From: Sarcomyxa edulis
Taxonomy: Eukaryota; Basidiomycota; Agaricomycetes; Agaricales; Mycenaceae
DNA length: 64,000 nt
Assembly (NCBI GenBank): GCA_009761415.1
Contig: QUOL01000001.1
Span: forward strand, 1,736,001-1,800,000
Reading direction: 5' to 3'
How positions within the stretch are numbered: position 1 is the stretch's first letter; each line of letters opens with the position of its first letter. Below the pieces are notes generated by a model. It did not search any database. It was not told where the DNA came from and saw only the letters and a list, made by a program, of their open reading frames with translations. Shown in pieces: positions 50,306 to 62,331 of the stretch. The translations under genes and the position numbers were made by a program.

Positions 50306-53300
50306 ATGGAGGTTCATATGAAAGGGATCGGCTTCTCTGTAACGCACCATCAGCTAACTAGCTACATAGCAGAGATCTTGCATGGCCCAGATTATGCCCG
50401 ATTTTCTTCTCTACCAGTGAACTTTCATGTTCATTTGTTCCGAGACAAGAAGGGCTTGTGAGTTTTATATCTTCCAACTTATTGTTACGTTTGATTCACT
50501 GTGACCAGACACCGACATAGCGGAAGTGGTTCTTTGACGCTACCCACGGATGCTATCGGGGTCAAATTTTTGTCAGAATATGGCGGACCATATCCTCCCA
50601 AGCGCTGTCTCGTCGAGATTGGACGGATTGTATTTTCCAAAAGCTTCAAGAAGGCCCGACCTGATGTTGTGGAAAATATCAACCGCCTTCCTTTCTTGGA
50701 CCCAAAGGCCGTCGAGGAAAAGGAAAGACTAATTCGGGAATTCCAAACATCGCCTGTCGCGATTCGCTCGATTCAGTTTGGTCGAGAATGCCGAGATTCC
50801 ATTTTTTCGATCGAATGGGAACATTCCTGGGACGAGGGCTGTCGTCTCTCTTTCGACAATGAAAGACGAGAGCTTCGTGTCAAGGTCAGGCGCCTTGACC
50901 ACACCAGCCTTGTCGCTATTCGATTCTTCCAGATTGATTGGATGTCTGCGAACAATTACCTATCTGAGCAACCCATTATATTCTTCTCCCTCCAATCTCC
51001 GCCGATGTTTGAGCTGGAACAGGACGACACAAAGGCTCTTCGCCAACGCCTTACCGCGTTGGACTTCTCAGATCACGCCCGGGTCGCGCCATATGCGTCA
51101 CTAGCACTGCGCCTGGTCTGTCAATCTAATGCAGACCTGACACTGTTCAAAGATCTCGTTCATAAGGCCCAACTCCATAATCTCACTGATTTTGAATATC
51201 CTGTGGAACGTCGAGGATTATATTCTTTAGAGGTTTTGACATACTTCGAAGACTGGCTCCGGACATTGAATTGGTGTGTCGCCTTTCAAGTCGAGGCCGT
51301 GGTTCGAAATTTCGCAGTCGACCCCGCCGAGATGCTCAGTTTAAAGGCGGATATCAGTCGCCTCACAAAGAGTAAAGGCAAGCAATATGTAGCGATGATG
51401 CTACGCCATTTTTCTGCCCAAGCACAAAAACTCTACTGGAGCTCGTATGATTCGGAGGAGTGGAAGGAAACCATCAGTGAATGCTTCCGACGGTCAGAAA
51501 AGGAATACGAACTCCAGTCCAGGTCTGCCCCGCTGAAACCAACAGATGGCAGCCTTTTCGACTGTCTACACGCCACTATCACCCCGACAGGTATCTTTTT
51601 GGATGGTCCATTCCCCGAGCGTTCCAACAGAGTTATTCGTACCTATCATCAGAATCATCAAGAATCCTTCTTGCGTGTAGCTTTCGTCGATGAAGGTCGT
51701 CTGCAGTATCGTTTCGATCGTGAGGTGGATGGTCCAAAATTCATTAATCTCCGTGTCGGTCCGATTTTGAAAGAAGGCCTCCGACTCGCGGGCAAAGAGT
51801 TCAAATTTCTCGGTACGTGCAAATGATATCTTCGACGTTTTGAACAGTATTGATGATGTTCTTCTGGCCTCACCCGTAGCATATAGCCAGTCATCCTTGA
51901 AAGAACACGCCGTATGGTTCGTCAAACCATTCCGTGATCCTGTACATGGATATGTGGATGCACCGACAATCATCAAGAGTTTGGGATCTTTTGACAGACT
52001 TGAATGGGATCCCAAGCTCATATACTGTCCAGCTCGCTATGCTGCCAGGCTTAGCCAAGCTTTCACGGCAACAGACGCGTCTATTACCGTGGAGGTGGAG
52101 GAAATCATACATTTACCAGATATAAAGGCCGGGCAATATTGCCATACCGACGGGGTTGGAACGATCTCCAGAGAGATGGCCCAAGACATCTGGGGCGAGT
52201 TAAGAAAAACGCGTCGACGGGCTCGACGTGCCAAAGCTCGCCCCAGTTCATTCCAAGTGCGGTTCATGGGATCAAAAGGAATGCTCAGGTTAGTAGGATC
52301 TCACTTCAACAGATACACGTCGACTAAAATTTCTTGTCCACACACACAGCGTTGACCACGCCCTGAAGGGGCGCGCTATATGTATCAGACCTTCTATGAT
52401 CAAATTTGAGGCTCCCGAATCCCGTGAAATCGAGATTGCACGAGCGTTCGACAGACCAGGAAACTATTATCTAAATCGACCACTTATTATGATATTAGAG
52501 GGACTAGGCGTCCCATACGAAGTCTTCAAACATTATCAGGATAAGGTCGTCCAGGATGTGAACGACTCGACCGAATCGCTCAGTCGTGCGGCTTCGATGC
52601 TTGAAGCGTATGGTCTAGGAAGCTCCTTCCGCCTCACATCGGTGATGCTCAGTCTCGATAGGCTGGGTGTTGACCTAGACGGAGACCCTTTCTACCGTCG
52701 GTTCATGGAGTTCTCGGTCTTCCATGTCCTACGTGAACTGAAGCAGCGTGCTCGTATCCCTATCCCTGGTGCTTGGACGCTCGTTGGCGTCGCAGACGTT
52801 CACAAGCAGCTCAGGGAAGGAGAAATCTTCGCGTGCATTAAACCTGTCAACAGTTCTGCCGTCATTTACCTTGAGGGCCCGACGGTCATATCTCGGAGTC
52901 CTACCATCCATCCGGGGGACGTTCAGATCGCGAATGCCATTGGCAGACCTCCCCCGGGATCGAGTTTCGATAAGGAACCTTTGGCGAATACAGTTGTATT
53001 CAGCACGGAAGGTTCGTTCACTAATTTGAGATGTATTCATTCCCTCACTAACTTTTTCTCTTATGATGTACAGGCGTCAGACCATTGCCTTCGTGCTTAG
53101 GCGGAGGTGACTTGGACGGGGATGAATATAATCTCATTCCCTTGAACGAAGTTCCTGAATTTACCTTCAAGAGGACTTGTGCTCCAGGATCGTATGATCC
53201 AGCACCAAGAAGAACTCTAGATCGTCCAAGCACCATGAATGACGTCGCGGATTTTATCATGGAGTACATCAACAGCGATGTCCTTGGTATCGTAGCCATC

Positions 53301-54207
53301 AACTGGCTGATCATCGCGGACCAAAGTCCCCAGGGGATTTTCGATCAGGACTGCACTACGCTTTCTCAACTGCACAGCGACGCAGTAGATTACCCAAAGT
53401 CTGGGCAGCCTGTCGCTCTCCGGAAAATCCCCAAGGTGAGCTTACATGCGGGATCCGATATATCTGAATGCGTTGAATGACCCTCTCTTTCTGTAGCTCC
53501 ATTTCCGTGCCAAACCAGATTGGAATGCACCGGAGACTATCAATGCAGATTCCGCTGCTTATTATCAAAGTCAGCGTGCCATTGGAAAACTGTTTCGAGC
53601 CATTGAATTACCTGTTCTGGAGATGCCGAGAAATTCCAGGATGAGACGTCGGCAGGGCGCGCCTACAGTCGATGCTTTGAATAACGCGTTCAACGACTTG
53701 CATACCGGTGACGACAGTGATCTCGAGGACGCGATTGAGGAAAGCGTTGGGAGATATATCTCCACGACGGCTATCCGATCCAGGGCCAAACTCGACTACG
53801 TCGCACAGATATTCAGCAGATATACCTCCGAACTGCAGAATATATGTGTTACTTATACGCTCTCGCATGCCAAGTCATCATTCCTTACGGAAGAAGAGGC
53901 CATTGTGGGTACCATCGTAGCTCGTAGCTCGCAACAGCGGAAAAGGAAGGACAATATGTCAAAGATGAGGGAACAGACTGATATTCTTGTCCGTGGTATT
54001 AGAGAGGAGTTGGCTGGGGACGATGAAACTACCCTCGAAGAATGTCTGGAACGCGCCTGGTTAGCCTGGAGATTGTCGATCGCGCGGCAGAGAGCATTCG
54101 GGGCTAAAAGCTTCGGATGGGTGGCGCTGGGAGCGATATTTGAGGCCAGCAAGGAAATCGAGGATGAAAGACGAGAGGGCTCGAGATTTTCAAATCGGAG
54201 GAGATAG
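50306..54207 (+). CDS. Cellular RNA-dependent RNA polymerase (RNA silencing, QDE-1/RdRP family)
   Basis: Makes double-stranded RNA from single-stranded templates for Dicer, in fungal quelling or defence against repeats. Six exons (50306-50457, 50509-51812, 51880-52288, 52350-53011, 53074-53435, 53497-54207) sum in frame to 1,199 residues. The N-terminus (MEVHMKGIGFSVTHHQLTSY) looks like the RRM-type fold of this family. The core reads FDCLHATITPTGIFLDGPFP, SNRVIRTYHQNHQESFLRVA, FRDPVHGYVDAPTIIKSLGS, GQYCHTDGVGTISREMAQDI, FQVRFMGSKGML and KGRAICIRPSMIKFEAPES. The catalytic motif is DLDGD at residues 855-859 within CLGGGDLDGDEYNLIP; its three Asp bind metal. AINWLIIADQSPQGIFDQDC and PKSGQPVALRKIPKLH follow. 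It appears intact. It stops 141 bp from the Sm D2 stop (convergent). Confidence 0.93.
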
Positions 54208-54348
54208 CATATAGCGATAGAAGTTAAGCAACAGATGTATAAGAGAACGCTTCATAACTTTTTTTCTGCGACAAATGGATATTTTCGAGACATATACAGA
54301 AGATAACGGTCAATACCTGCCTTCTCAGCACGGTATGCAATATTACAC

Positions 54349-54952
54349 CTATGCTTGATTGCGCAAAACTGCAAAGACACTTTAGCTGGATTTCTCGAGA
54401 GCAGTGAAGAATGGTCTCACTTAGAATGACTGAGTCGCCCCTGTGAAGAATGTGTCGACGATCAGCAACAGCCTTTTTGTAGGGCAAAGGAACATACCGT
54501 AGAAACATTTTACTGATGAACCGATCCTTGTTGACTGGCTTCTTGTTCTTTCCTTTTGGGACCTCTGTCCACATCTATAAGATCCGATGTTACAGAATGT
54601 ACACCCAGAGTAGATGCAAGAGAACACACCTCCTTGACGTTCTCCAATACCTTGAGACACTGATCAGCGCGAGCTGAAGCACGAGGACCAAAACTCACCA
54701 TGTTGCTATGTCTATCAAAGGCCTTCACGCGAGCTAGTAGCTTTTTGTTGTTTCGGAGTGATATGAGAACTTGAGCATGGTTACGAACGGCTTGTTGTAG
54801 GACAGAGAGAGGGCCCTGGCTAATTTCATGCTCTTCTAGCTGACGAAGTTGTGCTTCATCGAGCTCAGACTTTGGGACGTGGACATATTGACTACAAGGA
54901 GTGACAGTTATAGCATCAATGAAGAAGAAGAGATGGAGAATACTCACCTCAT
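54349..54952 (-). CDS. SMD2: Small nuclear ribonucleoprotein Sm D2
   Basis: Core Sm ring protein of the U1, U2, U4 and U5 snRNPs. Six exons on the minus strand give about 111 residues. The first coding exon is only ATGAG (54952-54948); exon 2 (54891-54699) gives [20 protein letters not shown] and the Sm1 motif [20 protein letters not shown] with HSNM. A 21-nt exon (54650-54630) gives VLENVKE. Then [19 protein letters not shown] leads to the Sm2 motif, ISKMFLRGDSVILILRNQA. The last join uses an acceptor just before TTTTGCGC so that the protein ends LILRNQA, the usual SmD2 ending. Reading through the last two introns would give unrelated sequence. The gene is head to head with Pescadillo (158 bp between starts). 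Confidence 0.9.
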
Positions 54953-55110
54953 TTCGTGAGGATCGTTCAAGGAGGGTGTTGCAAGTTGAAGGAGGGTGGA
55001 GTGTATTTTGGGTCTTGCAGCCAAACAGAAGTTTTCGATCTCACAGTAGACTTTTTTGGGCATCACCTCTTCATCGACTTTACCACCAAACTACTCCTCT
55101 ACTAACCACC

Positions 55111-57203
55111 ATGGGACGTCTAAGACAGAAAGGAAAGGCAGGAGCAGCAAAAGCATACGTTACTCGTTCAGCAGCTATCAAAAAACTACAATGCTCTCTC
55201 GCAGACTTTCGACGCCTATGTATCCTAAAAGGTATGCTCCAGTGTTTAATTCTATGGTATACATCTGATGCTGGTACAGGTATATTCCCCCGTGAACCCC
55301 GTAGCAGGAAACGTGCCAATAAAGGCTCTTCTGCCCCAACTTCTTTCTATTACGCCAAGGACATTGCATACATTGCTCACGAGCCAGTACTCAAGAAGCT
55401 CCGTGAACATAAAGCCTTCGCCAAAAAGCTCTCAAGAGCACTGGGTAGAGGCGAGTGGAGTAGTGCAAAAAGTCTCGAGGACAACAAGCCTGTCTATCGT
55501 CTAGACCATATCATCAAAGAAAGGTATGTCATTTTCACTCAAAACTTGTTGACTGGGCTAATGTCAAGGTCTCAAGATATCCAACCTTCATCGATGCCGT
55601 CCGGGATATCGACGACGCCCTCTGCATGATCTTCCTCTTCGCATCCCTCCCTTCAACCTCCCGCGTTTCGCCCTCACTCATCGAAAATTGTGCTCGCCTG
55701 TCAGCTGAATGGCAACTCTACGTTATGCATTCACGATCGCTGCGAAAAACATTCTTGTCGATAAAAGGTGTCTATTATCAAGCAGAAGTCATGGATCAAA
55801 CCGTAACATGGCTTGTACCCTACCAATTTACACAAAATGTACGCAATTCGCATGCGCTATGTTCCTGTCGATGCTCACGACCTTTTTGTAGATACCCACA
55901 GATGTGGATGTCCGGGTCATGCTGACTTTCCTAGAACTCTATCAAACATTACTAGGTTTCGTGTTTTTCAAACTTTATACGGACGTGGGTCTAGTCTATC
56001 CTCCTCCTTTGGATATCAAAAAAGACGAAGGCGCCGCTGGAGTGGGTGCTTTCAGTCTTCAAGAAGCCCGGTCTATCGCACCCGTCGTCCCCAAGACAAA
56101 AGTGGTCGAAGTCGACGGCAAAAAAATCTCAGGAAAAGATGTCCGTCAGACCATCAAGAGCATTGTCGCCTCGTCCGACCCAAATAGTGGAGATGTTGCA
56201 ATGGCAGATCCTGGAACGACACCTTATGATGTAGAAGAAGAGTTCGTACTGCAGCCATCGACGTCCGATCCCCAGACGACGGCCTCCCTCCCGACATTGC
56301 AATCGATATCAGCTTTACCACCAACACTATCCACCACCCTATTCTCTCCTTACACGTTCTTCCTCTCTCGAGAAACCTCACGGCCTATCTTTGAATTCAT
56401 TATCCGCGCGTTCGGTGGACGGATAGGTTGGCCCGCGTCCTCGGGGAGCGGCTCTCCGATTGACGAGACCGATGACTCAATAACGCATGTTATCATCGAC
56501 CGACCCTTGATTGAAAAACCGCAGGAAAGTGTGGAGGAGCGGGAACGACGGCTTCGAAGGAAACATGTCCAGCCTCAATGGGTCGTTGATTGCATCAATG
56601 CAGGAAGAATCCTGCTAGAAGAGCCGTATGGACAAGGAAAGATCCTACCTCCACATCTGAGCCCCTTCGGCGAATACCAGGGTGCTTATGACCCGAACGT
56701 GGCTTTGACGGGTGAACAAGGGCTTGCGCAAGGAGAGGAAGAATCTGAGAGTGAGGAGGAAGACGAGGAGATGGCCGAGGCCGGGGAGGACGAGGAACTG
56801 CGGGCCGAGGAAGTGGCTTTGAAAGCTGCTGCCGCTGCTAGCGAAGATCCTGCTGCCCTGAGAGCTGCTGAATTGGCTGCCGAGGCGGCTGGGGTGGATT
56901 ACGGCACATTCGAAAAGGAGGTTAGCAAGTCGAGGAAGAAGAAGTCGAAGAAGGCCGGTGCTGAGACGGAGGCGGATGGAGAGAAGGATATGAACAAGAT
57001 GATGATGAGTAACAAGCAGAAGAAGCTGTACGAGAAGATGAAGTACTCGGAGAAGAAACGTGCAACAGAGGTATGTGATGCAATGATACGAAGGCGCTAC
57101 GAAGCTGATATTTTTACTTGTCCTACAGCGCGCTGATTTGGAGGAGAAAAAGCAAAGTATCCAGAAGCAGAAAAAGCGGCAAGCCAAGGAGAGTGCAAGA
57201 TAA
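55111..57203 (+). CDS. NOP7: Pescadillo homolog (PES1/Nop7), 60S ribosome biogenesis
   Basis: Component of the Nop7-Erb1-Ytm1 (PeBoW) complex needed for 27S pre-rRNA processing. The ATG at 55111 (context accaccATGG) gives [20 protein letters not shown]. The Pescadillo domain follows: [60 protein letters not shown] and [20 protein letters not shown] with [40 protein letters not shown] and GLVYPP close it. The BRCT domain lies between [20 protein letters not shown] and [20 protein letters not shown]. The tail is acidic ([20 protein letters not shown]) then Lys-rich coiled coil. The last exon (after 57127) encodes [20 protein letters not shown] and ends ESAR. All family blocks are present and unbroken. 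Confidence 0.95.
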
Positions 57204-57477
57204 TACAGCCAGTAGCTGTTCCCTAGTACGATAGTCGGTAGCCTTTGTTCATTGCAAGTTGTTGTTTCTCGTCGCTGTCGGCCTTGAGGTATAAAGTGTG
57301 TAGTTAGGTGTGGTCTCATATACAGGCATGTGACCCTGACTTTCATACTTTCTCCTCCGTTGCAACTGTCGACGTCGCCATCTCTCAATTATCCTCTTTG
57401 TTCTCCAACTCTCGTCTCGACTCGGTAGGGATTCCTTGACTGAAATCTCTATAGTCCAGTGAGGGCAAAATCATTTA

Positions 57478-60400
57478 ATGGTTGCTCCATTCACCTGGGG
57501 TAACAAGGACTCTACGCTGCATCATGAACCTCCGAACAATACCCAACCTCCCCCTCCCCCCTACAAGGAAACCAGGGCCAACCCCGTCATCTTGGCAGAA
57601 CGAACTACAACTACCACCGAAATCATAACTACAACCACCCAAACTACCCATTTCTTCTCTCTCCCGCTCTGGAGAAAGCGTGGAGTCCCGACTTCTACTA
57701 CTTCTGCACGTCAAAGCGTCTTCGATTTTGGCGCAGACGAGAACGGAACGATACATCGTATACGACCCGTGCAGTCTTCAGCTTCCTTGATTATGGATAA
57801 GGCCCTTCCTCCCACACCTGTTAACGCTTCACGCGAAGAGTTGGATACCCCATGGGGTCTGCATCCGCAGGAAACAAGAGATACATCGGACACCTCACAA
57901 CCTCCTCATCTCGTGTCCCGAAAGTCTTCGAGAACAGGTCATGCCGTACCTACATCACAATCCACCGCTGCGTTAGCGCATGCCGCACTAGGATTGGGCC
58001 TTGGACTCACCCATGTCATGCCACTTGCTTCAGCATCTTCCTCGTCTTCTGAAATCAACACTGTCGCGTTCATGTCCACACCTCTACCTCAAGATACTGA
58101 TGCTCCCGCTAGCGGTCGCATGCGTAGGTCGAAAAGCTCTCAGAAACTTGGCCCTAGCTCGTCAGAGCTCGTCTTGGATTCGCACGAAGATAGAGGTTAT
58201 AGACGCACTCGAGGGCTATCCTTGGGAACGACCTCGTTGCTCAACTTTGGTAGTTCTGACGCGAAAGGAAAAGCAAAGGAGAAGCAAACCGACGATACCT
58301 CTTCCCCGCACGCACCACCGAAGCTTCTGGCTCGAAGATCGTCTTTCTGGTCTCGCAAGAAGACTGCACCTCCTCCAGAGAAGATCCCAGATCCTCCTCT
58401 CCCTCCCCGCGCATCTGAACATCTACATGTTACACCACTCCCACCCGTGCAACCTCTGTCTCCATTCATCCTGGATGTACAAACTTCAACTTCTACTCCT
58501 TCTGCTATAGATTTCTCCACGGCTCAACAGCGAAGTTTGTCACGAAGTTTTTCGGAATCTCCTACAAGAATATCAGAGGATGTCTCAGAACACACCCCTC
58601 CTCCTGCTCGGAGACGCCCTCAACGGCGGCCGAGTACAGCGGACTCATCCGTGCGGTCTCGCACACGTTCATTTTTCAACGACACTCCTGCGCCGTTGAC
58701 CGAATCTCCATTACCTTCACCTGTCCAATATCGGAGAACGTATCACGATCCCGAACCTCCCAGTTTACAGCCTCCATCCAGCCGACCCCGTGCGCTCACG
58801 AATCCTCCAATACTACATCGATTATCTCTAAGCCTATTCTCGTCATCTTCGTCTTCGTCATCGCCTTCGAGCAATCCATTTTCTAATACCAATGGTCATT
58901 CCCCTATCATAACCTCGAGTAATTCCCCTCGACCCTCGCTGAACAAAATACCGGTCAACGTTCCAAAACCTCATACGGACGATGAATCGCCTGAAGTATA
59001 TCTTAGTCGGCTTTTGACTGCTGTCAGTAAAGCAGAAGTCGCAGCTGTACTTGCCTCTAGGTAATAGTCCCATACTATTCCTAGTGATTTCACCGTGATT
59101 AACTTGCTCAACAGCTCTGATCCTTTCCATGTCCGTGCACTGCGAGTCTACATCGAACAATTCAATTTTGTGGATGACCCTCTGGACGTAGCTCTCCGGA
59201 AACTCCTGATGGACGTAGGCCTTCCTCGAGAAACCCAACAAATCGATCGGGTCATTGAAGCGTTCGCCAGCAGATATCTGCAGTGCAATCCTACTCTGTT
59301 CACATCGGAAGGTATATCACTCCAGCTGGCTTCATCTAAAGACGGTGCTGATTTCTTTGTTAACTTAGATCATCCTTACATCCTGGCTTTCAGTTTGATC
59401 ATGCTGCACACCGACGCGTTTAACAGGTCGAACAAGCGCAAAATGACAAAGGCAGATTACATCAAAAATACCCGGCTTCCTGGTGTGGCTCCCGAGGTTC
59501 TCGATGTGAGTCTAATATCTGGATTACCCGTGGGCTGCAACTCACTTGGGAATAAAATTTGGTAGTGCTTCTATGACAACATCGTTTTCGCCCCATTCAT
59601 CTTTGTTGAGGATCCCCTTGATGTCAACGGACAGAGGGGCTTGGTTTCCGATAGTTCTAGCCGAACGATATCCACTGTCGGAAATTCCCCTGTTAGTGCG
59701 ACCAATGGTTCGTCAGCATTGCTGGGTAAAGGAACCAAACTTGATCCTTATTATCTTATCGCACATGTAAGCACTCAAAACGCCCTTGTTACTTGCAGTT
59801 GCTGACACATCTTATTTAGAATTTATTGGGCCCTCTCCGCGTCAATATCGAGGCATTTATGTCTTTGACAAATCCGTATTCATACGAGGGGACAGCCGGC
59901 CCATGGGATGAGGAGGACTTGCAACGCGCTTTTGCCAAGGCTAGTACAATTGAAGTGGGTGCCGTGGACAACAACCGCCCGGCTCCTTTCTTTGGCATAA
60001 GTGTTGGTGGCGCTGCTAGTCCTCTCGTCAGTGGCCTGGGCGCTCTGCCCGAGATACTCCCTAACACTGGAGAAATCTGGACGTTGAAGGTGACAAAAGT
60101 AGGGCTTCTCAATCGAAAGGATGATTTTCTTGAGGGTGGAAAGAAGGCGACTTATAGGAAATGGAAACTCTGGAGCGTCATTTTGACTGGTTCACAACTC
60201 CTCTTCTTCCGTGATCCGTCTTGGGCCACGACTTTGCTCGCTCAGTCAGAGACGTCAGACGGTCAAATCATATTTCCTCAGACATCGATTTTCAAGCCGG
60301 ACGAGTTACTGTCGGTCAAAGACGCTATCGCGGTGTTTGATAGGTCCTACACCAAGGTAATTTGATGATTGAACATACAGACGATGTTCTGACTTCCTCT

Positions 60401-61865
60401 GTTATAGTACAAGAACACCTTACGTTTCGTCATGCCGGATGGCCGTCAATTCCTCCTGCAGGCATCCGATGAACATGAGCTCAACGAGTGGATCTCACGG
60501 ATAAATTACGCTAGCGCCTTCAAGTCCGCCGGTGTTCGTATGAGGGCCTTGGCCATGTCTGGAAAGGATGTCCACCTCACTGGTGTGGCTGCTGCAACAT
60601 CACATTTACACGATATGCAAAACCTGACCCATACCGCCACCCCAAAGGTCCACTCATGGGATGGAGATGCTGCCGGCCACTTGATGGGAATGCTCTCAGG
60701 AGGGTCAGAGCCGACTTCAAGCCGACCTCAAGCCAAACGTAGGATAACTATGATCAGTGGAAGGTCTGATATGGACCTCGATGTTCCTGTGGCACCCGAG
60801 ATAGAGGGTGCGGACCAGTTCAAAGCTACTTTCGACCAAGTAAAAGCCGAACTTGCCGCTGGTCGTTGGGCAACCTCGGACGCATCTCCCAAATCGGAGA
60901 ATATATCGCTTGCCGAGAGCCCTGAACATCGGACCACTGAGTCCCCCACATCGTTATCTGGTCGAAGCGATATTTCTCGACTACCTTCCCGCTTCCAAAT
61001 CATCCAATCAAAGGTCCAGGATTTAGAGTCGAAAATATCGGCAGCTCGGACGCAGCTTGACTCTGATCTGCGTTTCGTCCGCAATATTGCTACATTGACA
61101 CCGTTCCAACGGTCAACGCGGGACCGACTTCAAGTTGCTGTGCAGAATATGGCGAAACGCATCATGCAAGTGCGACTCGATATCACTAAGCTGGAATGCC
61201 ACCGCGATGTACTTTCGAATGACCTTGCAGCGGAAGGAAGGAACTTCAATCGGGCCAAGAAAGTAGCTTTGAAGGCTGCTACGGAAACCTTACAGAGTCG
61301 CTTCGAGAACCGGATACCTAGGATGACACTTTCGTTCCACGACGGTGAAACCGAAGGCGCATCACCGCAGGCTATCCCGAAGAAACATGATGCGTCTCCC
61401 TCACGCCGGCCAGAGTCGTCGATATGTGAATCCTTCCACTCCGCACTGGATTTTGGACCTGATTGGCCGTCTTCGTCGGAAGACTTGAACTCCTCCAGCT
61501 TTCTGAACCCGTCTCCTGCACGCAGTAGCTCAGGATCCCTCAAATCGTTCCCTTTTCCAGATGTTGATACTGCGGGTCAACAAAATGGCGAAGGTGCAAC
61601 GCCTTCTCGCGACGCTATTGACGGTGCGAATAATTCTTCGGATGCATTTTCGTCTTCTCGGGTTAGCCAGGAAATCGCCGGACATGATAGATTCTATACT
61701 GCTCAAGAAGGACCGGAAGAACAGGCCGAGGATTGGAACAAGACGCGTTGTGCACAGCGTGTTTCTCTGGTCAGGTTACCTTCGGATATCAGGTTGTCTA
61801 GTTTGTACGAGAGGCATGCGCAGATGCATCCAGGCTCTGAGCCACCCCGCAATACCATGCTGTGA
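57478..61865 (+). CDS. Arf guanine-nucleotide exchange factor with Sec7 and PH domains (Syt1-like)
   Basis: Activates Arf GTPases at Golgi, endosome or plasma membrane. The ATG at 57478 gives MVAPFTWGNKDSTLHHEPPN. About 490 disordered Ser/Pro-rich residues precede the Sec7 domain, which starts near SPEVYLSRLLTAVSKAEVAA. It continues DPFHVRALRVYIEQFNFVDD, LDVALRKLLMDVGLPRETQQ and IDRVIEAFASRYLQCNP; Glu567 in RETQQ is the catalytic glutamic finger. HPYILAFSLIMLHTDAFNRS and NKRKMTKADYIKNTRLPGVA complete it. The PH domain runs from GEIWTLKVTKVGLLNRKDDF through YRKWKLWSVILTGSQLLFFR to DEHELNEWISRINYASAFKS. A coiled coil (VQDLESKISAARTQLDSDLR) and a disordered tail follow. A 57-nt, stop-free intron lies inside the Sec7 domain (59312-59368). 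Length is about 1,350 residues. Confidence 0.9.
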
Positions 61866-62331
61866 AGAGACAGTAACGGGTTTAGAATATATACATACCA
61901 ATAATTGTATCCATAGTGAATGTGTACTAGTATAACCGGAGTTGAGTTGGATCGAGTCGTTTGATAGATTGGTATGACATGACATGGGTGATCGCTGGGA
62001 GTCCTCCTCAGTTCCCCCCTGCGTGGAAGATGTTCCTGAGATCAAATTGCTACGGTCGACTGGCACTTGACCGCTCCTTTGGAATCCAATGTTTCACTAC
62101 TTTCTTTCCTCTCTTTTCATCTCGCTATCTCAGTTCCAGGTTCTCGTTATTTCTGCATTCTTTCGAACCGAAACATTTCACTCCCAGGACTCGTACTCGC
62201 ATCTGTATATATCCCTACGTGGCTGCTTATCTCTTTTCGCTAGACCCGCCCTCGAGTGCACCAACGATCGCCCCTCTCCTTCAGCTCCAATTCTACCCCC
62301 CTAAATCTTCATTGCGCATTTGCAATTCTGG
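61866..62331. other. Tandem spacer before the last gene
   Basis: 466 bp, pyrimidine-rich in its right half (62090-62310), as is common just upstream of fungal start codons. No separate gene seen. Confidence 0.55.
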
